Under the pieces are notes generated by a model. It was not told where the DNA came from. It did not search any database and worked only from the letters and a program-made list of their open reading frames with translations. Below are positions 1-9,242 of a stretch of 64,000 nucleotides of DNA, piece after piece. The translations under genes and the position numbers were made by a program. This DNA is from Ignavibacteria bacterium (GTDB taxonomy: Bacteria; Bacteroidota; Ignavibacteria; Kapaibacteriales; UBA4661), in the NCBI GenBank assembly GCA_014654705.1, contig JACVZY010000081.1:124001-188000 (forward strand). The letters are read 5' to 3'. Numbering within the stretch: the first letter of the stretch is position 1; each line of letters starts with the position of its first letter.

Positions 1-2
1 AT

Positions 3-3000
3 GGCGACCTTGATATTGCCGTCGCGGATTTCAGTGCTAACGCCGTATCTCTCTTGCTCAATAACGGCTCGGCAGCATTCGCGGCGGGGGGCGTGTTCCC
101 GACAAGTGGCGGTGTGGTTTCGCTGCGGTTTGCTGATATAGATAATGACGGCGATTTGGATATTGCGGCGGCAAATAACTCCGGAACAATCGGCTTGGTG
201 GTCTTGCAAAATAATGGCTTGGGGGCTTATACGCTTCTTGCCGGAACGCCTATTGCAACGCCAAGTTCACCTGCAGCCCTGACCACAGGCGATGTGGACG
301 GTGATGGTGATATTGATGTTATCGTCTCGGCGAATCTTTCCGCCACTGCAACAGTTCTTCTCAATAACGGCTCCGGCACATACACTGTTGCCGCAAGCTA
401 TGCCACAGGCGCACAGTCACGCGAAGTACAGCTTGGCGACATGGATGGCGACGGAGATCTCGACCTTATCGGTGTGAGTGCAAATAACAACACCGTTACG
501 GTTCGGCTAAATAACAGCATGGGCGATTTTACAATGCTTGCTACTGCTGCTCCGTACAGCACCGGGCTTTCTCCGCAGAGTATTGCTCTGGGCGATGTGG
601 ACGGCGATGGCGACCTCGACATTGTTACGGCAAACCAACTCTCAAACACCGCTTCTGTTCTGCTCAACCAAGGCAGTAAAGGTCTGGCGTTCAGCCTTGT
701 GAATGTTACGGCACAAGAGGGATTTAACGGCAATAACCCGACTGTCCTGAGCCGCACCAGCACTCCTTTTACTCTTGGGTCGTTTTTGGGGCAAACACTC
801 CTTTTTCCAACAACAGCCATTCTTCAATACAGCATTCAAGCGCTCCCAGGCGCCTCAGGGCAGTTTACCGTTCAAGGCTCATCGGGTGCATCGCTGAACG
901 CCAGCACCAGCATCAGCACACAGGCAACATTCGTTTGGAGTAACGCGCCCGTGGGCGGTGGCTCAACGCAAGCAATCATCACCGTTACGCCCACAGGCGC
1001 GACGGGATTGAATTCCACACAAATCACCGTGACGGTCATCGCGGCACCCGCATACCCACTTGTCTTGGCAATGAGCCAGTCCAGCAGCACAGGCACACAC
1101 GGCGTAAATGCAGGCGCGTTCAATGCCGGACAGCTTCAGGTTGTGAATGGGAAGCCGTTTAATGTTGCCTTTGGCGCTTGGAACGGCTGGGGGGCATTGG
1201 CGGCAACACAAGCAACGGTGCAGGCATTCTTGACAGGCTCCGGCGGAGAAACAAGCGGATTTACAATTACAAACGCAACGGTGATGCTGAATAACACGGC
1301 AAGCGCCAACGCAAGCAATCTCGCTATTTCTTGGGATGTCCCGCTCGCTATTTCCACCACCATTACATTCCGATTGAGCATTTCTGCGGGCGCATTCCTG
1401 CAAAGTACCAGTGTGAACCTTGTGCTAACGACAACGCCGCTTGAACCCGTTATTACCAGTTTTTCGCCTACTACGGGGGCAACTACATCGGTCGTTACCG
1501 TACAGGGGCTGAACTTAGGCAACGTAACGGCGCTCCGCGTGGGCGGCGTTCCGGCGCAGACATTTACCATCAATTCCCCTACGCAAATTAGCATTGTTGT
1601 TTCCACGGGCGCGACGGGCTTTATCACCGCAACAAACCTTGCCGGAACAGGGCAATCACTCGTACCGTTCACCTTCGTTGTGCCGCCTTCGGGACTGATG
1701 CTTTCTTCCACGCAAGCAGGTGTTGGGCAGACAATTACGGTATCGGGCAATAACATCATGGGTGCACAAACCGTTTTTGTAGGTGGTCTTCCGGCAATGT
1801 TTAGCGTTACCATGAGCGGATCTCTTCTCGTCATCATTCCGGCAGGGGCGCAGAATGGCGTTGTTACCGTGCAGACAGCAGGCGGAAGTGTTAATTCTTT
1901 GCCGCTCGCCATCATTCCCGCTCCTAGCATCGCCGCAATAAGCCCTACAACAGTTTCGGGCGGCGGTATGATAACCATTACCGGAGCAAATCTCACCAAC
2001 GTTACCAGTGTTACCATTGGTGGCATTCCGGTAACAAGTTTTACGGTCATTTCTTCGACGGAGATTGTCGCTGTGGTTAGTACTACTGCGGTCTCTGCAC
2101 CTCTGCAAGTTCAGTCTGCGGGCGGGGTCGCATTTTCCACCACCAGTATCGTCGTTGCCGTTCCGCCGACCGTCATTTCAGTCTCGAACCCCACGCCTAC
2201 TGCCGGAACACAAGTATTTATAGGCGGTTCGGGATTCACGCCGGGTATGACTGTTACCATCGGCGGTGTACCGGTGCCGTTTGTGCAGGTCAACTCCGCA
2301 TCTGAGGCGATTATTACCATGCCTGCAAGTGCCACAAACGGTACACTTAGCGTTGTTACGCCCTTTGGTATAGGAACTTTTAGCAGTACCATTGCCGTTG
2401 CACCGGGCGTGGTTGTTCCCGCGAGCATAGATTTCACACCCGTTACGGGCGGCGCTGGCACAACAGTTTCTATCGTCGGGCAGGGCTTTGTGGGAGTGCG
2501 AGACGTCTCTTTTGGCGGCGTTCCCGTACAGCGCTTTACGGTGGAATCGTCAACACGCATCGTGGCGGTCATATCTACCGGAGCGACCGGTACGGCACGA
2601 GTCGTAACGACCACAGGCAGCGCCCAATCCCAGCGCATCTTTGTTTTCATCACCCCTTTGCAACTGGATTCCCTCGCTGCAGTTTCGTTTTTTCTGATGA
2701 CCGACGGCTTTCGCTGGACAACCTCAGCAAATTGGCTCACGCGGCAACCGCTCCAAACTTGGCACGGACTGACGGTGCAGGGTGGGCGTATCACGTCTAT
2801 TGCACTGCCGAATAACAACGTAAACGGCTCGCTCACAAGCGCGGTTGTGCAATTAAGCGTCTTGTCTGCCCTCCGAACGCTCAACCTTAGCGGAAGTCGT
2901 CTGCCGGGTGTGCTGCCGTCGGCGATTGGAACAATGCGAACACTTAGAACGCTGAATCTGAGCGGTGTGGGGCTTACGGGCACAATACCGACTGCGCTCG

Positions 3001-5903
3001 CAGCGCTGGATTCGCTTGAGGTCTTGCGTCTTGATACGAATAATCTTTCCGGTGGCATTGATACGCTCTTGTGTTCTCTCGGTACGACTTCTTCGCGTCA
3101 GGCATCGCGTCTGCGCGAGTTCCGCATCAACGGCAACCAGCTTTCCGGCGTAATTCCGCCGTGTGTGGTGGAATTCCGGCAACTCGAAGTGCTGCATTTG
3201 CAGAATAACCGCTTCACCGGAACAATGCCTGAACGCATTGTTGAATTGGAGCGTTTACGTGAACTGTTGCTTGCCAATAATCTTCTTACGGGTACAGTGC
3301 CACGCACGTTCGACCGCGCACTCACGAATAAAATTGCGGCGCAAACGAGCTTTTTCTCAACGCTGGAGCGGTTGGATATGAGCGGAAACGGCTTCACGGG
3401 CGCTTTGCCGCAAGGCATTGCCCAATTTGGCGCGCTTCGTGAGCTTCGCCTACAAGATAATGCCTTCACGGGCGCACTACCACAGACACTAACGGCGCTG
3501 ACGAAACTTGAAATCTTCGATGCCTCGCGCAATCGTTTTACAGGTACATTGCCGGAAGACATAGGTTTACTGCGGCGTTTGCGTCAGCTTTCACTCACAA
3601 ACACCAGCATAAGCGGTTCTGTACCGGAATCCCTCGGCGAGTGCGACCTTCTGGAGCGCTTAGAACTGGACAGCAATGCTCTTGAAGGTGCAATGCCGAC
3701 GGCTCTGGCTGCGTGGCAGAATCTTCGTTTGCTGGGGCTGTCGCGGAATCGTCTGACGAGCGTTCCCACCTTAACGGCAGCGCTCACCGGTTCCCGTGCG
3801 CAGTTTGAGGCATTGCGCCTTGCCTCGAACCGTTTGACTTTTGAGAGTATCGAAGGCAATACGGGTTTGAAAAACACAACTTATTCACCGCAGGACAGCA
3901 TCGGAACGGCGCAGAATCTGGCGTTTCGACCACAAAGCAGAATCGAACTGAATATCACCATCGGCGGTGGCAGCAATCGGTATCAATGGTTCAAAAATGG
4001 CGTTCCCTTTGGAGAGCCGTCCTCTTCAGGATTTTTTCTCATCAGTCAAAGTGCGACTGAGCGGGAAAACGGTGTGTACGAGTGCCGCGTTACCAATTCG
4101 CTTGCACCCGCGCTCACGCTGTACAGCCGCGCATGGCAGATTCGCGTTGATTCAAGCGCCCAAGCTCCCACCCAGAGCGATGCTCTCGGGCAACCAACGC
4201 TGCTTTTTCCCGCGAATAATGCACGATTTGTTTCCTTTGCGCCGCTTCTGCGCTGGTCTCGTGGCGAAGGAGCGCGGCAGTATGAAGTACAAATCTCGAC
4301 CAGTGCTTCTTTCACAAGTGCTATCACAACAGCAATTGTAAGCTCCACTTCCCTCAGCCTCAGCGCTTTGCTGCCCTCGGTACGCTACTACTGGCGTGTG
4401 CGCTCGCTTGGCGGTGCGGCAGGCAGCATCAGCCTCCAAAGTGCATGGTCGCAAGCGCTTTTTACCACAGCCAACACAGAGCGACCGTTGCAAATGAGTT
4501 CGATTGATTTCGAGCGTGTGCCACTCCGCGAGACCAGTATTCGTGAAGCAGTCGTGGCAAACTTTAGTAGCATTCCGCAAATCCTGCGCTCCATCGCCAT
4601 TCTGAGCGATGTGCAGAACGATACCAACCAAGTATTCCGCATTCTGGATGATGTGCGCGATGCGGTCATTCCGGCGGGACAATCGCTGACGGTGAAGATT
4701 GCCTTCACGCCGCGCGTTCTGGGCAGCACCTCCGCGACGAGTGTGCTTGCGTATCAGCAACGCCCGCAGGATGGAGCGCGGCTTGATTCCACGCGCAATA
4801 TTCTTCAAGGCTTGGGCGGTGGTCTCAAAATGGACAATGTTGACTTCGACACGGTGCGCACAGGCGGCACAAGCATTAAATCTGCCGACCTTGTGAATCT
4901 CAGTTCGCGCACCATTCGCCTCAAGCGCCCGACAATTCCTGATGCGCTCCAAAGCGAGAACGGTGTATTTGCAATCGAATCGTATCTGGGCGGTGATGAA
5001 ATCGTCCTGCGCCCCTTGGATACCGTGCAAGTGGTGGTGCGCTGCCGCGTTCCGGAATCAAGCGTGGGGCGTAAGCTGGCTGGTGTATTGGTATTCGGCG
5101 AGGGAGATTCCGTGCAAGCAAGCATTAGAGCGATTGCACGACCTCTTCGGCAGAATGACATTATCGTCAACGTTGGCGTAAAGCCGCGTGTGGACAACAT
5201 TCCGCCGGGCGGTTTGGTAATGCTGGATGTTTTTCTTCGCACCAATCCACTCACGCCCGTTACCGTTCGTGAGGTTTTCCGCGCTATTCAGCCTCAATTT
5301 CAAGGAAAATTCCGCATGAACCGGCAGGTGCTGGCACTAGACGGCAGCGAAAAAATTGCCTTTGGTCAAACTCTGGGCGACGCTTTGAGCGTCATTATTC
5401 CGCCAACAGGTTTGGAATTGAGCGCAAGCGAAGCAGAGCTACGCGAAGCACGGCTCTTGAGCGTGAGTGCCCGTGCGGTTGCCGGTTCAACGGGTGCGAC
5501 CACACTTCAAGTGGAATCAGCTTCTCTTGCCATGCCGCTTATTCGCGCTGCCAGTGCAGTTTTTGTGGAAGAACCCATTACGGGCACGTTCACGGCAAAA
5601 CTTTCTCAAGCAGGCGGCAAGCGGCTTATCGGCAGTGTGCAGCAAAACACCTTGCAAGCCATCGCCACAAAGGGCGCTCTGGAAATAACATACAGTATTG
5701 CAGAAGCAGGTACGGTTGATGTATCTTTGTACGATATTCTCGGCAGGAAAATTCAAACGTTGAGCGAATCGTATCAGGAAGCCGGTGCTTACAACGGTAT
5801 TTTCAGAATGGATAATCTTTTCATCACGCCGTCCGGCTCATACTTCATCGTCCTGCGTACGCAGTCGGGAATTGTCCAGCAGCGCGTGGATATTATTCGC
5901 TAA
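3..5903 (+). CDS. Modular T9SS-secreted protein: VCBS/FG-GAP repeats, IPT/TIG domains, plant-type LRRs, Ig/FN3-like region, ASPM-like region, C-terminal sorting domain (5' end outside window)
   Basis: The ORF track starts at ATG 54, but the same frame is open to base 3 and reads GDLDIAVADFSANAVSLLLNNG, another VCBS repeat, so the gene starts upstream. D-x-D-x-D-G-D-x-D-[IL] repeats, TIG-like repeats, LxGxxP LRRs; C-term ...VDVSLYDILGRKIQTL...GSYFIVLRTQSGIVQQRVDIIR. Confidence 0.9.
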   Translation, partial: GDLDIAVADFSANAVSLLLNNGSAAFAAGGVFPTSGGVVSLRFADIDNDGDLDIAAANNSGTIGLVVLQNNGLGAYTLLAGTPIATPSSPAALTTGDVDGDGDIDVIVSANLSATATVLLNNGSGTYTVAASYATGAQSREVQLGDMDGDGDLDLIGVSANNNTVTVRLNNSMGDFTMLATAAPYSTGLSPQSIALGDVDGDGDLDIVTANQLSNTASVLLNQGSKGLAFSLVNVTAQEGFNGNNPTVLSRTSTPFTLGSFLGQTLLFPTTAILQYSIQALPGASGQFTVQGSSGASLNASTSISTQATFVWSNAPVGGGSTQAIITVTPTGATGLNSTQITVTVIAAPAYPLVLAMSQSSSTGTHGVNAGAFNAGQLQVVNGKPFNVAFGAWNGWGALAATQATVQAFLTGSGGETSGFTITNATVMLNNTASANASNLAISWDVPLAISTTITFRLSISAGAFLQSTSVNLVLTTTPLEPVITSFSPTTGATTSVVTVQGLNLGNVTALRVGGVPAQTFTINSPTQISIVVSTGATGFITATNLAGTGQSLVPFTFVVPPSGLMLSSTQAGVGQTITVSGNNIMGAQTVFVGGLPAMFSVTMSGSLLVIIPAGAQNGVVTVQTAGGSVNSLPLAIIPAPSIAAISPTTVSGGGMITITGANLTNVTSVTIGGIPVTSFTVISSTEIVAVVSTTAVSAPLQVQSAGGVAFSTTSIVVAVPPTVISVSNPTPTAGTQVFIGGSGFTPGMTVTIGGVPVPFVQVNSASEAIITMPASATNGTLSVVTPFGIGTFSSTIAVAPGVVVPASIDFTPVTGGAGTTVSIVGQGFVGVRDVSFGGVPVQRFTVESSTRIVAVISTGATGTARVVTTTGSAQSQRIFVFITPLQLDSLAAVSFFLMTDGFRWTTSANWLTRQPLQTWHGLTVQGGRITSIALPNNNVNGSLTSAVVQLSVLSALRTLNLSGSRLPGVLPSAIGTMRTLRTLNLSGVGLTGTIPTALAALDSLEVLRLDTNNLSGGIDTLLCSLGTTSSRQASRLREFRINGNQLSGVIPPCVVEFRQLEVLHLQNNRFTGTMPERIVELERLRELLLANNLLTGTVPRTFDRALTNKIAAQTSFFSTLERLDMSGNGFTGALPQGIAQFGALRELRLQDNAFTGALPQTLTALTKLEIFDASRNRFTGTLPEDIGLLRRLRQLSLTNTSISGSVPESLGECDLLERLELDSNALEGAMPTALAAWQNLRLLGLSRNRLTSVPTLTAALTGSRAQFEALRLASNRLTFESIEGNTGLKNTTYSPQDSIGTAQNLAFRPQSRIELNITIGGGSNRYQWFKNGVPFGEPSSSGFFLISQSATERENGVYECRVTNSLAPALTLYSRAWQIRVDSSAQAPTQSDALGQPTLLFPANNARFVSFAPLLRWSRGEGARQYEVQISTSASFTSAITTAIVSSTSLSLSALLPSVRYYWRVRSLGGAAGSISLQSAWSQALFTTANTERPLQMSSIDFERVPLRETSIREAVVANFSSIPQILRSIAILSDVQNDTNQVFRILDDVRDAVIPAGQSLTVKIAFTPRVLGSTSATSVLAYQQRPQDGARLDSTRNILQGLGGGLKMDNVDFDTVRTGGTSIKSADLVNLSSRTIRLKRPTIPDALQSENGVFAIESYLGGDEIVLRPLDTVQVVVRCRVPESSVGRKLAGVLVFGEGDSVQASIRAIARPLRQNDIIVNVGVKPRVDNIPPGGLVMLDVFLRTNPLTPVTVREVFRAIQPQFQGKFRMNRQVLALDGSEKIAFGQTLGDALSVIIPPTGLELSASEAELREARLLSVSARAVAGSTGATTLQVESASLAMPLIRAASAVFVEEPITGTFTAKLSQAGGKRLIGSVQQNTLQAIATKGALEITYSIAEAGTVDVSLYDILGRKIQTLSESYQEAGAYNGIFRMDNLFITPSGSYFIVLRTQSGIVQQRVDIIR

Positions 5904-5930
5904 CATTTTTCATTTTTACTTTTCACCGTT

Positions 5931-6626
5931 ATGAAATCATTTTTTGTTTCTTGGAGCGGGCTTTCCCTTGTCGTTGCCTTGTCATTGTGTGCGGCTCCGG
6001 CGCTGAAGTCTCAAGACAGCATCACCGCAGGCGTTGTCAAGCCACCGAAGGAAGAAGGTAAATTTCGCAAGCCGGATTTGGCAGAACTCATCAAGCTCGA
6101 CCCGACTATCCGGCTGGATGTGCGCTACGCAAAATCGAATAACTTTGTTGGGCGACCGCTTTACAAAGAAGAGCGGGCATTTTTGCAACGTCCAGCCGCA
6201 GAATCACTGGTGCGAGTGCATCGAAATTTGAAGCAATACGGCTATGGCTTGCTTGTGTTCGACGGTTATCGCCCGTGGCGCATCACGAAGCTCTTTTGGG
6301 ATGTTACGCCTGCCGCACTGAAAAAATTTGTGGCAAATCCGGCGCAAGGTTCACGGCACAATCGCGGCTGCGCTGTTGACCTATCGCTTTTCGACCTCAA
6401 GACAGGCAAAGAAATCCAAATGCCCAGCGAATACGACGAAATGACCGACCGTGCTTATCCGGCATATACGGGCGGCACAGACGAGCAGCGCCGCACGAGG
6501 GATTTGCTCAAGCAGGAAATGGAGAAGCAAGGTTTTACGGTTTTTTCGATTGAGTGGTGGCACTTTGATTACAAAGACTGGCGTGAATATCCCGTCTTGG
6601 ACATTGATTTTTCCGAGATTAAATGA
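5931..6626 (+). CDS. D-alanyl-D-alanine dipeptidase, VanX/DdpX family (M15D), with signal peptide
   Basis: Motifs SRHNRGCAVDLSLFD and EWWHFDY; N-terminal hydrophobic leader. Confidence 0.9.
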   Translation: MKSFFVSWSGLSLVVALSLCAAPALKSQDSITAGVVKPPKEEGKFRKPDLAELIKLDPTIRLDVRYAKSNNFVGRPLYKEERAFLQRPAAESLVRVHRNLKQYGYGLLVFDGYRPWRITKLFWDVTPAALKKFVANPAQGSRHNRGCAVDLSLFDLKTGKEIQMPSEYDEMTDRAYPAYTGGTDEQRRTRDLLKQEMEKQGFTVFSIEWWHFDYKDWREYPVLDIDFSEIK

Positions 6627-6641
6627 AATGACACCGCAACA

Positions 6642-7241
6642 ATGATGACGAAGATAACAGAACTCGCCCATCTCCTTGTGCGTTCGCATCTGCTTGCGCA
6701 GCCGCATGAACACCGTTTTGCCATAGATGCAACGGTCGGAAATGGCTTCGATACGATTTTTCTGGCTGATTGTGTGGGAGCGAGCGGCATGGTCTATGGC
6801 TTCGATATTCAGAATATGAGCGCCGCACGGACTGAAGCGGTGCGGCGGGGGGTGGCGGAACGAATCACGTTGATTCAAGCGGGGCACGAAACAATGCTTG
6901 CTCACATTCCCACGAAAGCGCATGGAGAAGTTCAGGCAATCATGTTCAACCTCGGTTATCTTCCGCGAGGCGATAAACACATTACCACCACGAGCACCAC
7001 AACCATTCTTGCGCTCGAACAGAGCCTTGCGCTTCTCGCCGATGGTGGCATACTGACCATTGCTTGTTATTTGGGGCATCCGGGCGGGCAAGAGGAAACC
7101 GAAGCCGTTTTTTCATTTGTCAATGCCTTGCCGACAGAGCACTACAGAGTGCTACACAGCCGCTACGTCAATCATCAACGCGGAGTGCCACCGGAACTGA
7201 TCGCTGTTTATAGCTTTGGCAAAACACACCGTCACAGCTGA
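6642..7241 (+). CDS. Class I SAM-dependent methyltransferase, YtqB/rRNA methylase-like family
   Basis: AIDATVGNGFDTIFLAD, MFNLGYLPRGDK and CYLGHPGGQEE motifs typical of YtqB-like proteins. Confidence 0.8.
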   Translation: MMTKITELAHLLVRSHLLAQPHEHRFAIDATVGNGFDTIFLADCVGASGMVYGFDIQNMSAARTEAVRRGVAERITLIQAGHETMLAHIPTKAHGEVQAIMFNLGYLPRGDKHITTTSTTTILALEQSLALLADGGILTIACYLGHPGGQEETEAVFSFVNALPTEHYRVLHSRYVNHQRGVPPELIAVYSFGKTHRHS

Positions 7242-7292
7242 CTGCATTACAGCTAACCGCATCACGGCTGATTGCATCACGGCTGACTGCAC
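7233..7292. repeat. Four tandem 15-bp units across the convergent 3' ends of two genes
   Basis: cacagctgactgcat/tacagctaaccgcat/cacggctgattgcat/cacggctgactgcac read directly. Confidence 0.9.
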
Positions 7293-8164
7293 CCACATTC
7301 TTTTGTCAAAAGCTCAGGTCGATACTCAAAGTGCATAGTATCGTAATGATACCACCTGCCGCCCCAGATAAAACCGTGCTTCTCAAAGATACGAACGATT
7401 GCAAGCGGGATGCGGTTTTTGTACGGGTACTGGTCTTCTGCGCTGACCTTCCAATGCCAATAGTCCGAAAATTTGATAGCAATGTCTATCGCAGCACCAA
7501 AACTATGATTGCTTTGCCGATTCGTGCCAGCAATCGTGCGCCATTTGAACGTTCCGGCTGGTTCCACGAGATATGGTCTGTATTCCGGCGGTAGCGCTTC
7601 CAGCTCATCGGAAACAGCTTTCAGCTTTTCATTCACGCCGTTAACGGTTGTTACAAGAAGGTTTTTTGCGGCTTCGGGAATATTTGCCAGCCAGCGCACG
7701 GGAGCGAGATGTTTGCCTACCTCTTCTTCCGTTGCGCCATACATCGTGCGGAAAAATGGTTCGTAGCGAATACGTCCCGGGTCAAAGTTGCGAGAAGGTG
7801 CTTCAATACTATCGTTTGCGCCATTACTCTGAGGCTGAGGATAGCATTGTGCTAACTGGTCGCGGAGCGTTGCCTTATCCAAAAAACCTTCCCATTCTTG
7901 CGTGGTGAGTACTTGACTGTTTTTGGGAATCGTCAGCCCTCCAAGCGGCATCACGACACCATTTCGCCAGTAGAGAGAGTCTTCGCTGCTGTGCGAGAGC
8001 ACGTCGGGGTAAGCGCTCACAAGCCGCTTCACACAGTCGCGCGACACTGCATTCGCTCCTGCGCTTGCATTCTGTGCTAAGGCGCGTTTTGGGGTTGCAG
8101 TACTGACAAACATCATGCAAACAGCAATGACCGTAGAAGCAAGGTTTCGTGCAAGGTGTAGCAT
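7277..8164 (-). CDS. M15 family metallopeptidase (D-alanyl-D-alanine carboxypeptidase, M15C-like)
   Basis: SNHSFGAAIDI and WYHYDTMHFEYRPEL motifs; signal peptide. Confidence 0.85.
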   Translation of the reverse strand: MLHLARNLASTVIAVCMMFVSTATPKRALAQNASAGANAVSRDCVKRLVSAYPDVLSHSSEDSLYWRNGVVMPLGGLTIPKNSQVLTTQEWEGFLDKATLRDQLAQCYPQPQSNGANDSIEAPSRNFDPGRIRYEPFFRTMYGATEEEVGKHLAPVRWLANIPEAAKNLLVTTVNGVNEKLKAVSDELEALPPEYRPYLVEPAGTFKWRTIAGTNRQSNHSFGAAIDIAIKFSDYWHWKVSAEDQYPYKNRIPLAIVRIFEKHGFIWGGRWYHYDTMHFEYRPELLTKECGCSQP

Positions 8165-8272
8165 AATAAATCGGATAGATTGGGCGCTGAGCGTATCATC
8201 CCGTCATAAGTTTCGCTGATAACGTTGTTGGTTTTTGCACTCAAGACGTATCATTCAAAACTCAACACTACA

Positions 8273-8989
8273 TTAAATTGCCTGATGATTGAAGGGTTGC
8301 AAGACCATTTCCGAGACCACACCAGACGAGGGCTGCTGGCAGAGATACCAAATCGCGCGAGCTGCTTCTTCGGCACTGACGAATTTATCGCGTTGGACGC
8401 GCATATCAATCGTGTCCCAGAAAGGAGTGTCCGTGCCACCCAGAAAGATATTCGTGATGCGAATATCGGTACGCTTCAGTTCTTCGCGCACGGATTTCAG
8501 CATCCCGTTTAAGCCGTATTTCGATGCCGAATATGCCGCCGCGCCAGCCATTGGCGTTTTGCCCAGCACCCCCGGAAGGTTGATGATCAAGCCCTTTTTC
8601 CGCTCTTTCATTGGTGGTAGGAACGCCTTGAGAAGATTGAACGCGCCAACGAGGTTTATGTTCAGGCTTTGCATCAAATCTTCATGCGTGAGCGTTTCCA
8701 TTGGCTTGATGATACCCACGCCAGCCGCATTGATAAGCACGTCCAGCGCACCGGCTTCGGCGTGAATCATTGTGGCAGCGGCATCCACCTGAGCAGGTTC
8801 GGTAATGTCCGTAATGAAGCAGTGATGAATGGGAATGCGCAGTTCGTTCGCCAGCGCAGAGAGTTCGTCGGACTTGCGTCCCATCAGAAAAAGATGCGCC
8901 CCCGACGGCTTCAGTATGCGTGCGGTTTCGCGCCCAATACCGCCGGTTGCGCCGACGATGAGAATATTTTTACCGGAAAGTTTTTCCAT
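8273..8989 (-). CDS. Short-chain dehydrogenase/reductase (SDR)
   Basis: GATGGIGRETA, NAAGVG, YSASKYGL motifs; internal Met (MEKLSGKNILIVG) is the likelier start than the ORF-track start 9106. Confidence 0.88.
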   Translation of the reverse strand: MEKLSGKNILIVGATGGIGRETARILKPSGAHLFLMGRKSDELSALANELRIPIHHCFITDITEPAQVDAAATMIHAEAGALDVLINAAGVGIIKPMETLTHEDLMQSLNINLVGAFNLLKAFLPPMKERKKGLIINLPGVLGKTPMAGAAAYSASKYGLNGMLKSVREELKRTDIRITNIFLGGTDTPFWDTIDMRVQRDKFVSAEEAARAIWYLCQQPSSGVVSEMVLQPFNHQAI

Positions 8990-9124
8990 TGCATTGCTGA
9001 GAAGTGGTGAGAAAATAGCAGAATCCGCAAAGACCAGTGTGGTGGCGGTCTCTGCGCTGCTGCAATGGACGAATAACGGCACAAGAGATTTTATGGGCTT
9101 CCGCAATTATTTCCATCAATCATT

Positions 9125-9219
9125 CTACGGCGTTTCTACAATGACTTGCACCGTGCGAGAGTAGAAGTGTCCTTCGGGCGGGTCGTTGTTGTGCAAGAAA
9201 TTGTTGTTGTGCAAGAAAA
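9125..9219 (-). pseudogene. Relic of an OmpA-family gene (last ~24 codons plus 5' junction)
   Basis: Minus-strand reading FLHNNDPPEGHFYSRTVQVIVETP* matches the end of the intact OmpA paralog at 21457 (LYNNDLPEGRFYSRTVRVIVETPQNE). Confidence 0.8.
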
Positions 9220-9242
9220 GGAATCAATAAAAAAAAAGGATC

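Noticed and set aside
1136-5030. Long antisense ORFs (e.g. 1136..2050, 2111..3058, 4152..5030 on minus)
   Set aside because: They lie wholly opposite a well-supported CDS, have biased compositions and no recognisable domains; typical of GC-rich repeat genes.
5931-6626. VanX homolog as vancomycin resistance
   Set aside because: No vanH/vanA/vanRS nearby; has a leader peptide; VanX-type dipeptidases are common outside resistance clusters.
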